64,000 bases of DNA. Source: Mantis religiosa. Its lineage: Eukaryota > Arthropoda > Insecta > Mantodea > Mantidae. The stretch spans positions 156,360,006-156,424,005 of the forward strand of contig CM060955.1 of the NCBI GenBank assembly GCA_030765055.1. The letters are read 5' to 3'. This document shows, piece after piece, positions 1 to 10,800 of the stretch. The translations under genes and the position numbers were made by a program. How positions within the stretch are numbered: position 1 is the first letter of the stretch; each line of letters opens with the position of its first letter. The notes beneath the pieces are model-generated. The model did not search any database, was not told the DNA's origin, and worked only from the letters and a program-made list of their open reading frames with translations.

Positions 1-480
1 TTCCTACCAGGTTGCTTCTCGAGGCCTCGAGTCTTCCATACGTGGAGGATGAAATTAGGCACCGGGCTTCAAAATTATACGCAAGTTTACCCAACCACAG
101 AAGTGCCCTTGTCAGGTCCTTGGGAGATTATGACCCCACTAGACGCCGTTTTAGACAGCACCGGTTACCCCACATGGCTTGCGGGCGTCCGAGATAACCC
201 AGGAGCTAATCCGAACAGCAGCTCAAGCTGAGCTCCACATAAACCTTCCAAGCTGCTTGGCATCTAAATTCTTCCCTAAATTTAAAAATCAAAAATACAC
301 CAGGGTGTAAGGTATTGCTCCTGTCCGTCAACCCCTAGGTACATGATTGTAACCTCATAACTAACATCAATCTAAAATCCCACATCTCACCCTACAACAT
401 CCCGATCAAATACCTTACCTGCGGTAAAACCCTTAACGGGTGGGCGCGCAGCAAAAACCTTCTGGCTATATACAGCCAGT
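1..480 (+). pseudogene. 3' end of a Jockey-type LINE (ORF2 tail and 3' UTR)
   Basis: The first ~230 bases encode the tail of a LINE ORF2. The peptide run LPYVEDEIRHRASKLYASL and the later SLGDYDP closely parallel the tail of the minus-strand LINE at 9440-9814 (IPYVEDVVRERSRTLYARI, TLGQYDH). The reverse transcriptase core lies outside the window. The following ~250 bases are 3' UTR: they share long blocks with 51520-52410, including the tract around 412-475 (gcggtaaaacccttaacggg). It is a truncated, non-functional copy. Where it ends between 475 and 490 is judged only from loss of similarity. Confidence 0.7.
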
Positions 481-655
481 CAGAGTCACATGGCACGGCA
501 TGGCAAACATCTGTGAAAAAAGAAACACGTAGTCTTTGTTGATCAGCCATCGTAGTTTACATTGTTCGGCAAAGTCTCCGCTAAAGTGTAGACGGTTCAG
601 AACCAGTGTCATCCTTTCACTGAATAATACACATCTGACATAGAATCTCATATCT

Positions 656-1141
656 TGAGCGTGGGTTCGTGAAATGAAAAGTCCAATTACACCACTCAAA
701 AATGTTCTTTATTTCCACCGACTTACAGTTGAACACTTGCCAATTACACAGGATTACGTAATGCACACAATTACGATTCACCAGTTCGTCCGTTGCAGTT
801 TCTCTTGCACTCGCAATTACATAAACTCCTCCGTCGCACGTACACTAGCACGACGCTGCTTCGCTGCTCGCCAAGAACTCTGACTCACTCCTCTTGCCCG
901 ACGTGTTGCTTATATAGGGTCATCTGGCCGATCTGGAAGGTTCTCGATTAGATGAAATATCCCGTAAGTTCGAGAACACAGGTGGAACAGAAAGAGACAG
1001 CGCAGTGATGTTTTTTGTCACAGCCACCCCTCCTTAACGCTATAAGACAAACGAGGGGGCGGGGCGAACGCTGACCGTCTCCTGCTTGCCCGCTCTATAG
1101 GGTGTTCCGACGTTCGGGTGACAATAGATTGTGGAGAGACA
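656..1141 (-). mobile_element. Solo-LTR-like sequence, minus orientation
   Basis: Read on the minus strand this 486-bp segment begins TGTCTC and ends in CA. It carries a TATA box (ctatataagc) and a polyadenylation signal (aataaag) shortly before its end. The last ~55 bases resemble those of the plus-strand LTR at 32071-32457, sharing cacgaaccca and the sequence around the polyA signal. No internal gag-pol lies on either side, so it is read as a solo LTR of a gypsy-like retrotransposon. No clean target-site duplication is visible, so the exact ends are uncertain. Confidence 0.5.
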
Positions 1142-1635
1142 TTACAGCTTCAAGATGGCGCAGCACCGCAGAGCAAATATTACACTTTCAATTGGAAAAT
1201 TCCGGAGAAAGACTTATCCAGATAACCCATCCTGATCGAAACTTTGCATAGAATCTGTACTCAGCAAACTTGCAGTGGAAGCTTTCTTTTTCAATTTAAT
1301 TCAAAAGCATAATAACACATGTCATAAGTTCCTATTGCCTTCTAGAACGCCTTTGGTAGCTCTTTATAACTTAAAACCAAAGTGCTGTTTATGAAAATGA
1401 CTGAACTGGATGAGATCATGTTGCTTCCAGTCAATACTAATAAATAACTAGTTACCTTCTGACTAGCCACTCTCTCGGTATCGGTCAATCTAGGAAAACA
1501 TGCAAAAACCTTCTCTTGCTGCGGGAATGATGTCTTGTTACGTTGTAATTTCAGGTCAATCGCTACTGACAAGGCATACCCCTACAGCTTTCTTACTTAA
1601 CACTACTTCAACACAGAATTGATTTACACCCGACG
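1142..1635. other. No recognised feature
   Basis: I see no convincing gene. The piece near 1215-1240 (atccagataacccatcctga) resembles the SINE body at 8730-8760 and may be a decayed SINE fragment. Confidence 0.4.
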
Positions 1636-1735
1636 TTAAGCCCGTCTCTGTAGCGTAGATGAGAGCCCAGCGTGCTAAACGTCCCAAGTTTGAATCTCAG
1701 TCAGATTGAGCTATCTGGATAAGGTCTTATTCCGG
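1636..1735 (+). repeat. tRNA-like head of a SINE
   Basis: This stretch has a pol III type II promoter layout: an A-box-like TAGCGTAGATG and, ~35 bases later, a B-box-like GTTTGAATC (one mismatch from consensus). It is followed by sequence matching the body of the SINE found reversed at 8598-8815. The tandem array starting just downstream is made of that SINE's tail, so this is the founder SINE. The head is degenerate and is not a functional tRNA. Confidence 0.65.
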
Positions 1736-2872
1736 GCTTTCCCATATTCTGAGAGATGAATGTCAGGTAACTCTAAGCTCTGTGTACCTTATACTCATTT
1801 GAAACATCATTCACTCATCGTGCGATATGACAACGTTGGAGGATTTCCCTTATCCTGAAAGATGAATGTCAGGTAACTATAAGCTCTGTGTACCCTGTAC
1901 TCAATTAAACATCATTTTATTCAAACCACCTTGGAGGTTTTCCCTTATACAGAAAGACAAATAGCTAGCAATTCTAAGCTCTGTGTACCCTGTAATCATT
2001 TGAACATCATTCTCTCATCGTCCGATATGACTTAACGTTGAAGGTTTTCCCTTATCCTGAAAGATGAATGTAAGGTAACTCTAAGCTCTGTGTACCCTGC
2101 ACTCATTTGAACATCATTTCATTCATCCGATATGACTTAACGTTGGAGGTTTTCCCTTATCCTGAAGGATGAATGTGTGTTAAGTCTAAGCTCTATGTAC
2201 CCTGTACTCATTTAAACGTCATTTTATTCAAACCTCCTTGGAGGTTTTCCCTTATCCAGAAAGAAAAATCTCTAGCAATTCTAAGCTCTATGTACCCTGG
2301 ACTCATTTGAACATCATTTCATTCACCGTCCGATATGACTTAACGTTGGAGGTTTTTCATTATCCTGAAAGATGAATGTTTGGTAACTATAAGCTCTATG
2401 TATCCTGTACTCATTTGAATATCCTTTCATTCATCGCCCGATATGACTTAACGTTGAAGGTTTTCTCTTATCCTGAAAATTGAATGTCTGGTAACTCTAA
2501 GCTCTATGTACCCTGTACTGATTTGAACATCATTTCGTTCATTGTCCTATATGACTTAACGTTGGAGGTTTCCCCTATCCTGAAAGATGAATGTCTGGTA
2601 ACTCTAAGCTATACGTACACTGTACTCATTTGAACATCATTTCGTTCATTGTCCGATATGACTTAACGTTGGAGGTTTTCCTTATCCTGAAAGATGAATG
2701 TCTAGTAACACTAAGCTCTATGTACCCTGTACTCATTTGAACATCATTTCGTTCATTGTCCGATATGACTTAACGTTGGAGGTTTCCCCTTATCCTGAAA
2801 GATGAATGTCTGGTAACTCTAAGCTATACGTACACTGTACTCATCTGAACATCATTTCATTCATCGTCTAGA
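1735..2872 (+). repeat. ~107-bp satellite derived from a SINE tail, about 11 copies
   Basis: A unit containing gaaagatgaatgt, ctctaagctctatgtaccc, catttgaacatcattt and gacttaacgttggaggtttt recurs about every 107 bases, with starts near 1754, 1857, 1951, 2057, 2164, 2259, 2367, 2475, 2583, 2689 and 2797. The same unit occurs once, as the tail of a SINE, at 8598-8740 (reversed) and at 47045-47160. The array therefore grew from a SINE tail. Some units (1930, 2240) share a variant in place of the common block, which suggests amplification in small blocks. Confidence 0.85.
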
Positions 2873-2874
2873 CT

Positions 2875-3520
2875 TCTCAGGTTGCATTGCACGAATGCTC
2901 AGTTCATGTTCGTTTAATTTGGTGGCGATGGTCCTTCCGGTTTGTCCTATATACGCAGGGAATGCGTTACATTCACGAAACTTGGATGTCCAGTTTGTCT
3001 TTCACTGGTCGCAACAAGTGTTTAATCTTCGGAGGTGGTTTGAGGATGGCCCTGATGTTGTATTTGGCAAGAATTCTGCTGATTCTGCCAGATAGGTTGC
3101 CGGTAAACAGGATGCAGGCTGTAGCGGTAGGCTTATCTGACGCTTGCTGTATTACAGGTTTCCCTTTCCTAGCTCTGGTGATCGAGAATTCTGCTGATTC
3201 TGCCGGATAGATTGCCGGTTAACGGGATGTAGGCTGTAGCGACAGGCTTATCTGACGCTTGCTGTATTACAGGTTTCGCTTTCCTAGCTTTGGTGATCGA
3301 GAATTCTGCTGATTCTGCCGGATAGATTGCCGGTTAACGGGATGTAGGCTGTAGCGGTAGGCTTATCTGACGCTTGCTGTATTACAGGTTTCCCTTTCCT
3401 AGCTCTGGTGATCGAGGCTTCAACGACATATTCGGAGTAACCGTTTTGACGGAAAGTGAGTCTCAGGTGCTGTAAGTCTTGTTTAAAGTGGCTAGGATCA
3501 GAGATAGACAAAACTCTGTG
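2875..3520 (-). pseudogene. Penelope-like element fragment with GIY-YIG endonuclease motif
   Basis: On the minus strand, 3511-3284 encodes a stretch with DLQHLRLTFRQNGYS and then AYIPLTGNLSGRISRIL, the linker expected between the reverse transcriptase and the endonuclease of Penelope-like elements. Further on (about 2985-2895) another frame gives CNAFPAYIGQTGRTIATKLN followed by EH, the core of a GIY-YIG nuclease. The reverse transcriptase is missing, and the frame is broken by a threefold tandem repeat at 3071-3415. This is a dead 3' fragment. Confidence 0.75.
3071..3415. repeat. 115-bp tandem triplication inside the Penelope-like fragment
   Basis: The block beginning gaattctgctgattctgcc starts at 3071, 3186 and 3301, giving three copies with a 115-base period. 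Copies 2 and 3 are nearly identical and copy 1 is more diverged. Because 115 is not a multiple of three, each extra copy shifts the reading frame. Confidence 0.85.
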
Positions 3521-3589
3521 GGTCAGTTTATTGCGAACTCCCAGTCGTTGAGACTTGTGATGAAAACTATAGGTGTTCAGCTGCAGATC

Positions 3590-3708
3590 ATTGTGTGTGT
3601 GTGTTTTTTAAGATTTATTAACAGCATGCCCCATTATAAGTAATATTACATGCTTTGTAGTCTTTGGTATTCAATTTGTTTCTTGGTTTGGTCATTTTTA
3701 TGTCCTTA
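3590..3708 (-). repeat. Retroelement 3' UTR fragment next to a (TG)n tract
   Basis: About 90 bases match 7030-7128, and both copies follow a TG microsatellite. Read on the minus strand each ends in gttaataaatctt, A-rich sequence and (CA)n, as expected of a retroelement 3' end with AATAAA and a simple tail. The mariner at 3711-5044 is inserted directly beside it. Confidence 0.5.
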
Positions 3709-3710
3709 TA

Positions 3711-5044
3711 CGAGGCATGTTTTTTTTAAGTCAGTACCGTTTTGGAATTAAAAAAAGACGTGCATAGATATCGCAATAATTTTATTTTTACATGAAAGCC
3801 TGTACCTTAATCTCCTTTTATACATAATTTCCGTGAATATTGAGGCACTTGTCATAACGGGGCACCAGTTTTTGAATACCCTCCTCATAAAATTCTGCCG
3901 CCTGACGTGTTAACCACTGTATCACAACTGTTTTGACTTCGTTATCGTCTTGAAGACGCTGACCGCCCAGATGTTTCTTCAAGTGCAGGAACAAATGGTA
4001 GTCGCTGGTCGCCAGATCAGGGCTGTATGGAGGATGATCTAGAGTTTCCCATTGAAAAGATTTGATGAGATCTTTGGTCCGATTAGCCACATGTGGACGG
4101 GCATTGTCATGCAGCAAAACGATACCCTTACTCAACTTGCCACGTCTTTTATTCTGGATTGCACGGCGCAGATTGTTCAATGTCTCACAATAAGACGCTG
4201 CATTGATTGTCTCGTTACGAGGCAGAAACTCCACTAGCAATACTCCTTTTCTGTCCCAAAAAACTGTGCACATGATTTTCCGGGCAGAAATTGTTTGCTT
4301 AAACTTCACTTTTATGGGTGATGATGAATATCGCCACTTCATGGATTGTTGTTTCGATTCTGGTGTGACGTATGCTATCCATGTTTCGTCACCAGTAAGA
4401 ATTTGGTCTAAAAAATCTTCACCTTCATTGTGGTACCTCTCAAGGAAAGTCAATGCACTGCCTAAACGTTGGGTTTTGTGCAAATCCGTCAACATTTTCG
4501 GAACCCAACGTGAACACAATTTCCGGTACTTCAAGTTCTCGGTCACAATGCGATACAAAACACTACGAGAATATTGAGGAAAATAGTCGCACAATAATGA
4601 AATTGTAAAGCACCCGTTTTCTCTCACCTTTTCGTCCATTTTTTGCACCATATCTTCAGTAACGACCGAAGGACGCCCACTCCGTTCTTCATCATGCACA
4701 TTTGTGCGGCCATATTTAAATGCTCTCACCCATTTCCTTACCATTCCATCACTCATAATGTTTTGTCCGTAAACTTCACAGATCTCACGATGAATATCGA
4801 TCGGTTTTACGCCTTTAGCACTAAGAAATCGTATAACAGCCCGTACTTCACAATCTGCGGGACTCACGATTGTCGGAGGCATCTTAAACACTCAGTAACC
4901 AACGTATACAATGAAGAATCAGACTGTAATGGCGTCAGTGCGTAGACAAGAGAAGTAGGTAACCAGCGCGCATGTGCGGAACGCCGACCGTAGCGCTGCG
5001 GCGGCGGAATCGCAAAACGGTACTGACTTAAAAAGCATGCCTCG
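3711..5044 (-). mobile_element. Intact mariner transposon
   Basis: This 1334-bp element is flanked by TA dinucleotides (3709-3710 and 5045-5046), the target duplication expected of Tc1/mariner insertion. Its terminal inverted repeats are ~32 bp, beginning CGAGGCATG and containing aagtcagtaccgttttg at both ends with few mismatches. One uninterrupted transposase ORF fills the interior. It is the best preserved DNA transposon in the window and could still be active or have been so recently. Confidence 0.93.
3818..4891 (-). CDS. Mariner transposase, DD34D type, intact
   Basis: The 357-residue product is the usual length for a mariner transposase. Residues ~10-75 form the helix-turn-helix region (VRAVIRFLSAKGVKPIDIHR). 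The linker motif WVPKML is present, and the catalytic triad is visible: the first Asp in TGDETWIAY, the second in LLHDNARPH and the third in YSPDLATSDYHLF, with 34 residues between the last two. The usual YSPDLAPSDYH motif carries Thr for Pro here. A second Met lies three codons after the first, so the true start is 4891 or 4882. The enzyme would cut at the inverted repeats and integrate at TA. No stop or frameshift is seen. Confidence 0.93.
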   Translation of the reverse strand: MFKMPPTIVSPADCEVRAVIRFLSAKGVKPIDIHREICEVYGQNIMSDGMVRKWVRAFKYGRTNVHDEERSGRPSVVTEDMVQKMDEKVRENGCFTISLLCDYFPQYSRSVLYRIVTENLKYRKLCSRWVPKMLTDLHKTQRLGSALTFLERYHNEGEDFLDQILTGDETWIAYVTPESKQQSMKWRYSSSPIKVKFKQTISARKIMCTVFWDRKGVLLVEFLPRNETINAASYCETLNNLRRAIQNKRRGKLSKGIVLLHDNARPHVANRTKDLIKSFQWETLDHPPYSPDLATSDYHLFLHLKKHLGGQRLQDDNEVKTVVIQWLTRQAAEFYEEGIQKLVPRYDKCLNIHGNYV

Positions 5045-5046
5045 TA

Positions 5047-6505
5047 TTATTCTTGTAATCAAATGTAATCTCACTGTCACGACTTTAACTCTTTGTTTTT
5101 ACACTGCACTGCACTTCACTTCACAGTCCTATTGAGTTGCAGAATTGTTGGAAGTCTCTCAGATATTTGGATACAAACTGTTGTGCAATCGCTGGTCAGC
5201 TTCCTCCTTTTTCCCCTGTCTTCTCTGAATGTGTTTGTAGTAGTATTTCTGGGAATTCATATGCTATGTGATGTACTGTTTGGTGTACTGTGTTGCATGA
5301 ACCTGTAGGGTTATCTGCGATGTGGAATCTGTATTTGCATGAATTGGTGCTGCTATAGTTCTGTGTATATCTGTTGTTATGGAATTACTTTTCTTGTTCT
5401 CGAGAAGTGACAGAGTTACAGATGTATTACTTTATCTTGACAGGAATCCTGCGCGGTAGGGATGAGTAGCAACCGATGTGGGGATAGTGCAGCTATCGCC
5501 ACATTGCGTCACACGCGTAAGATTACGAGAGGGGAGGGCGGTGCATAAGGTGTCTAAAATCAAATTTCATTCTCGAAGCCAGTTTTGCAGCTCTTATAAA
5601 CTAAGTTGTAATTCTTACTGTGGTAGTAATCTCCACGCTTTTGTTGGATCTTAAATAGTACATAGGCATTTGGAACAAAACCCTGTTCTCCTCCAGCAGG
5701 CATGATAAACAACTGCCGGCCTTTCAATATCGCTGCAGAGTCCCTGTAACGTATTTCACTCCAGGCATATGGTCCAGTATGTGCTGTATTTGTATAAGTT
5801 TCATCCTTATAAACTATATAAACCTCATTTCGATATCTCCGAATATTTCATAAATACTTAAGCCTTTTTGCACGTATGGTGCGATGTTCGATTAAAATTT
5901 GTCTGTCACGCTTAGTGTTTTTTGTTTTCTTCAAATAATCCTAGTTTCAAAAGAACTCTTCTTAATGTTCAGACACTGCCTTGGAAGTCAGTAGAATTTT
6001 TAAGCTTCATAAACACTTTCTTCAAAGTTGGTCTTTGTTTTTCTGTGCTTTAAAAATTATTCATAGTTCGCCTAACTACTTCTGAATTAAAACATCCAAA
6101 TTAGGTTTTGTGCATGTTCTTAATCTTTGTTTACTGGGCATAGAGAAGGACGTTGTTGCACTAGCACCAATGCCTTTTCTTTCCTTAATAACTCTCCTAA
6201 ACTGCTTTCAGACACAACTGTTGCCTCAGATACCCTTCCCCAGATTTTTATAGCTGACCCATACCATTGTTCCTTTTTTTATAAATCTATGGATATTGGT
6301 TATTACTTCTCGTGTTTTTAAATGTAGCACTTTATTTCCTAATGTGCTGCTAGGAGGCGTCATTTATAATGCTCTCTTGGAACCAGGAGACAAGCACATT
6401 TTGAAACAAGCTATAGTGTTACCGAGTAGCTCTGCACGTGTTTAGTTGCTCGCAACTGGTACGCAACTGACCTGCCCTCCCGTCCAGTTGCAACCGTCCT
6501 GAGGT
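5047..6505. other. No recognised feature
   Basis: AT-rich single-copy-looking sequence. Short ORFs (for example 5093-5308 and 6127-6321) show no motif I recognise and are probably chance. Confidence 0.4.
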
Positions 6506-6509
6506 GGAC

Positions 6510-6966
6510 TCATCCAGATACCACTGCGCATCGCTCTGCACTTTTCAAGATAAAAAAATACATCTGTACTTGACTGTCAGTATGGACTGTAATTGTCTTC
6601 TCTAGTTCTGCTACATTAAGTTTATTGATTTCTGTCATAGCTTTTAGGATGGCTATCTGTTCGGCTTGATTATTAGACCAATTTTGGTTCAACTTGAACT
6701 TTAGTGATTTGATTAGGTTTACTCCTTTGAAAATTGCCATTACTTCTTTTTTGTGTAGACGTTGATGTAGGTAGTGGTGTCTGCATCTTCTGTCATTTTG
6801 ATTTAACTGTTTGAGAATAGTTCCATTTATTAAGTTCCAGTGGTGAGTCGTAATCTTCTTTAGGTTTTAGTGTCTTGTATAGATCTGTTTTCCCTTTTAT
6901 GGTTATTGTTATAGGTTGCACACAGGAGGCATCGTATGAGATTGTGCGGTGGGCTTTTGCTATCTT
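6510..6966 (-). pseudogene. LINE ORF2 fragment, connector and RNase H region
   Basis: Read on the minus strand from 6966, one frame gives IKIAKAHRTISYDASCV, a pattern typical of the segment after the reverse transcriptase in I-type and related insect LINEs. After a frameshift, 6740-6510 gives KFKLNQNWSNNQAEQIAIL and ITVHTDSQVQ, the glutamate- and aspartate-containing motifs of RNase H. The reverse transcriptase is absent. The fragment abuts the TG microsatellite at 6972. Confidence 0.7.
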
Positions 6967-6969
6967 GAT

Positions 6970-6971
<2 letters not shown>

Positions 6972-7029
<58 letters not shown>

Positions 7030-7030
7030 T
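6972..7030. repeat. (TG)n microsatellite
   Basis: An almost uninterrupted TG run of about 27 repeats. Long ORFs over it on both strands are artefacts. Confidence 0.97.
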
Positions 7031-7128
7031 GTGTGCGTGTATGTTTTTTTTAAGATTTATTAACGGCATACCCCATTACAAGTAATATTACATGCTTTGT
7101 ATTCTTCGGTATTCAATTTGTTTCTTCA
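7030..7128 (-). repeat. Retroelement 3' UTR fragment, second copy
   Basis: Closely similar to 3600-3690, with the same (TG)n neighbour. It is cut off abruptly at about 7128, where a plus-strand LINE begins, so it is 5'-truncated in its own orientation. Confidence 0.55.
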
Positions 7129-8185
7129 TTGGTGGAAAGCTTTCATCCCCACGTAATATTACCACAGGTGTCCCACAGGGTTCTATCTTGGCCCCGACTC
7201 TATTTAATATATACATTTCTGGTATTCCTGACTTAGCTACAACTTTTTTAGCTGTTTACGCTGATGACACATTACTATATTATTCTCATGTTAATCTCCA
7301 GCACGCACAACAAGTAGTACAGCTCTTTTTAGAACGCCTAACTCATTGGTTCAGCACTTGGCGGATATCATTGAACCCTCAGAAAACCAAAGCTAAAATC
7401 TTCACTCTTCGCCGGTATACTCCGCTTACTCCGTTGTGTCTCTAGAGAAACAATGTCCCTTGACTCCCCACTACAACTCCCGTTAAATACCTTGGAGTTC
7501 TTTTGGACTGTCGACTGACCTGGCGTGCTCATATCGATCGTCTTATATCACTGGCCTCCGGGCGACTTTCAAAACTCTCACCTCTGTTGCATCGCCGTTC
7601 CAGCCTCGACCTACAGTCTTCATTGTTACTCTACAAATCACTCGTTGGTCCGCTTATTACATATGCCTGCCAAGTGTGGGGGGCCGCACACACATGTCAT
7701 CTGCGTCGTCTTCAGGTCATACAGAATCGCTTCATGCGCATCGCTACCAACGCTCCATGGTTCAGCCGTAATCAGCAGCTCCATCACGAACTAGGAGTGT
7801 TACCTCTTCATGATTACATTTGTAGGACCGCTCGTCGTTTTCTTTTCCACGCTGCAAGAAGTTCCAGGAGCTGTGCATTATAACATCGGCGTCCGCACGC
7901 TCCAGCCCTCACGCTTGAAGAGGAGACTACCACAGGACCTGCTTCTGAGTGATACATCTGATTCGAGTGATTCTAGTGCTTGATGTCTGTCTTACATCTT
8001 CAATATTGACATAATTTCTCAGAGAGTATTATTGGAGTTCTAACTTAATGTAGTTAAGGGGTGGCCTGTTAGCCTGCCCCTGAGTGTTATTGTTCTTATT
8101 GTACTGTTACCTTCTTTTCACTCTGATCTGTAAAGCACTGTACTGCTGATCGATCAATAAACAAATTATAAAAAATTGTTTCTTG
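7129..8185 (+). pseudogene. 5'-truncated Jockey-type LINE: reverse transcriptase and 3' UTR
   Basis: Coding from ~7129 to ~7960 in two or more frames. The first frame shows GVPQGSILAPTLFNIYISGI and then VYADDTLLY, the reverse transcriptase active site (YADD). After a stop and frameshift near 7442, the second frame (7503-7883) gives the thumb-like segment LTWRAHIDRLISLASGRLSK and ITYACQVWG. The protein ends near 7960 without an RNase H domain, which fits Jockey. The ~200 bases after it look like a 3' UTR and end in A-rich sequence with aataaacaaatt near 8155-8180. Frameshifts make it non-functional. Confidence 0.85.
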
Positions 8186-8189
8186 ACGC

Positions 8190-8233
<44 letters not shown>
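8186..8233. repeat. (CG)n(TG)n compound microsatellite
   Basis: About nine CG repeats followed directly by about 14 TG repeats, at the 3' end of the preceding LINE. Confidence 0.95.
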
Positions 8234-8236
<3 letters not shown>

Positions 8237-8597
8237 CATATTCCTCGCCAGGAAAGCTTCAGGTCTTATCTTAATTCTAGGGCTCCCAAAAAACACACCT
8301 TCAAGATTAGCATGTGATTTGAGCGGAGTAACTTTCTTTTTAGAGGAAATCAGAATTAATCACTCTTACACAGTCAACTCCCAACATGTAATTGAAGAAA
8401 GAAAGAAAGAAAGACTTTGGCAGATATAGAGAATGGACACAAGCAAATAAAGAATTACGACATCTGGCTACGAGGTTGGCAACACAACTACCACGAACCA
8501 CGCGAGAACCGCATGTGTAGTCTACGTGATAGATATATTCAAGTGTGTATCATATTCAGAATCCATAAATCATTCTTTTTGTTGTAATTTACGGCCT

Positions 8598-8815
8598 CAA
8601 GCGTTAAGTCATATCGGACGATGAATGGGATCGGTGTATTGATGGTCAAATGAGCCCAGGGTCCATAGAGCTTAGAGATACCCGACATTCGTCTTTCAGA
8701 ATAAGGAAAACACCCGGAAGAAACCTTATCCAGTAACTCACCCTGACCGAGATTCGAACTCGGGACCTCTTGAACGTGAGGCAGACACGCCATCGAGGCG
8801 GGCATCATGATGGTA
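8598..8815 (-). mobile_element. tRNA-derived SINE, minus orientation
   Basis: On the minus strand this has a tRNA-like head with a perfect B box (GGTCCCGAGTTCGAATCTCG around 8770-8748) and an A-box-like TGGCGTGTCTG. A body (gtgagttactggataagg) and a tail containing gaaagacgaatgtcgg, ctctaagctctatgg and gacttaacg follow. The tail is the unit expanded into the satellite at 1735-2872. No clear target-site duplication was found. Confidence 0.8.
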
Positions 8816-8995
8816 TATGAACAAGCAGAGACATACACATTTGTGTGCAATTCCTCTTCAATAATAATACTGTATAACAAGCAATTGAATACTTCTTTCA
8901 CAAATCAATTGCAAATATCTCTCTGCTATATACAAATTAAAGGCTTAGGCAAAAAAATAAATAAATAAAAATACAAATTAAAGTCCCATCGCATC

Positions 8996-10800
8996 GCGGG
9001 TACTCGCCGGCTGCCAAGAGCCAAGAGCGAGGACAAGTCGTCCGGGTGCTCCCGGACTTTGGGTAGAGCGCCACGGCACCTATCCGCTGTGCGGATTTAC
9101 CCGTGCGGTCTTATAGAGTTTGTCATTTCTCCAAAGCTTGGATGTCCTTGTTAACTGAAGGACCTGATTCGACCTTTGCTAGTGCTACTGGCGGCGGGAT
9201 GAGCTTCCAAGTAGGAGGCCAGTGCCCTAAACCGCCACGCTAGGGGCGGCCTGCGTTGAAGATTCCGTCCAGCGTGGCGGGGCCAGGAGTGAGAGGTCGG
9301 GTGGTTGGGGACCGTTTAGGTTATGGTTCTCCTCGAGGTCACACTGGGGGACCTGGCTGCCGGGGGTCAGCCGACGGGCCAGATCCAGCCCCAGTTTGGC
9401 CGGGACAGAGTGTAGAATTGAGGGGATGAGAGGCTGGTCTCACCACCCAAGGGCGTCCTTGGGGAGGCGGTAGCTCTTTCTCCTCCTGGGTACACGATGG
9501 TCATACTGCCCTAGTGTGTTCACTAGGTGGTTGGGATGGGATGTAATCCTGGCATACAATGTGCGCGAGCGTTCACGCACAACGTCCTCAACGTAAGGTA
9601 TGCCAGAATGGGTGTGCAGGATGTATGAATGAAACATACGTTCGGTATCGTAGATCATCCCGCCCTGTTCTGCACGGCTGGCAGTCTGCGGATGGTGGTA
9701 CGAGCCACCGATCCCCAAGACCTCGCATCCATACAGGATCAGGGGCGGGATGATCGCACGATACACGCGTAGTTTCAGGCGAGTGGGCATGGTCGAACGG
9801 AATATAGGGTACAACTGCCTAAGCGCTGCATGGCCGAGGCTGATTTTTTCACGGGCATGTGGGGTGAAGGTGAGGCCACGGTCCAGTCAGACACCCAGGT
9901 ATTTGGCAGAGCGGACCCAAGGGATCCTTCTCTGCCTCAACCGCAGGTCTCCTTCCGGGCGCCAGCGGAGGACCTTCCCCAGCAGAAGGGCAGAGCTCTT
10001 CTGTGGGCTGATGGCCATCCTCCACCTTTCACTCCACGTGCCGATAGCCCGGAGTGATCGTTGCAGCGGAGTGAGGCAGTAGCGGACATTTTTGTTCTGG
10101 GCCAAGATGAGGACGTCGTCAGCATATTGGCACAGAACAGTGCGAGGCTCTGTGGGGAAGTCAGACATGTAGGCAGCAAAGAGTAACGGCGACAGTACAC
10201 TGCCTTCCGGGACTCCCGCCGCTATGGGTCTGACGGAGGAGGGTTTGCCTTCGACCCGCACCCTGAAGGTTCGATCCCGGAGGAAACTACTGATCAGGGT
10301 GAGGTATGGGGAGGAGAGTTGTGCTTCCTTGAGCTTGTATAACAGTCCCTGGTGCCACGTTGTGGCGAAGGCCTTGTTCACGTCCAAGAGCACCGCGACG
10401 GTTTTGAGGTTGTCCTGGAAGCCCAGGGCAGCCTTTTCTACCAATCGCAGTAGCTGCAGGGTCGTGGAGTGGCCCGACGGAAACCGAACTGGTGATCCGG
10501 TAGGAGGTGCCTTTCCTCGAAGAGAGGAGTCAGGCGGGCCAGGAGCAATCGCTCACTAACCTATGAGACGATTGATGGAAGACTTATGGACCGATAGCTG
10601 GAAGGGAAGAGTGGATCTTTGCCGGGCTTCAGAATGCAGACCACCCTCGCCTCTTTCCAACAAGTTGGAAAGTGGCGGAGGTAAAGTCATGCATTGTAAA
10701 TCCGCGTCAAGTGGATCACAGCTCTTTTGGGAAGGTTTCGGAACATGAGTGCCGTGACACCATCATGCCCCGGGGCTCGCAGGCTGTAGCGCCGTACACA
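8996..10800 (-). pseudogene. 5'-truncated LINE with reverse transcriptase, minus orientation
   Basis: GC-rich against an AT-rich background. Reading leftward from ~10795, the first segment contains APGHDGVTAL and ARVVCILKPGKDP, the N-terminal RT blocks. ORF 10444-9887 adds LLDVNKAFATTWHQGLLYKL, AAGVPEGSVLSPLLFAAYMS and CQYADDVLIL (active site). ORF 9814-9440 is the C-terminal tail with GCEVLG and IPYVEDVVRERS. No RNase H is present, so it is Jockey-type. Bases 9430-8996 form the 3' UTR. At least two frameshifts break ORF2, and the endonuclease is missing through 5' truncation. Confidence 0.88.

Noticed and set aside
991..1011. Shared gaaagagacagcgcagtg-like string between 991 and 32116 as LTR homology
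   Set aside because: It lies in the wrong relative orientation for the two LTRs, so it was treated as coincidence.
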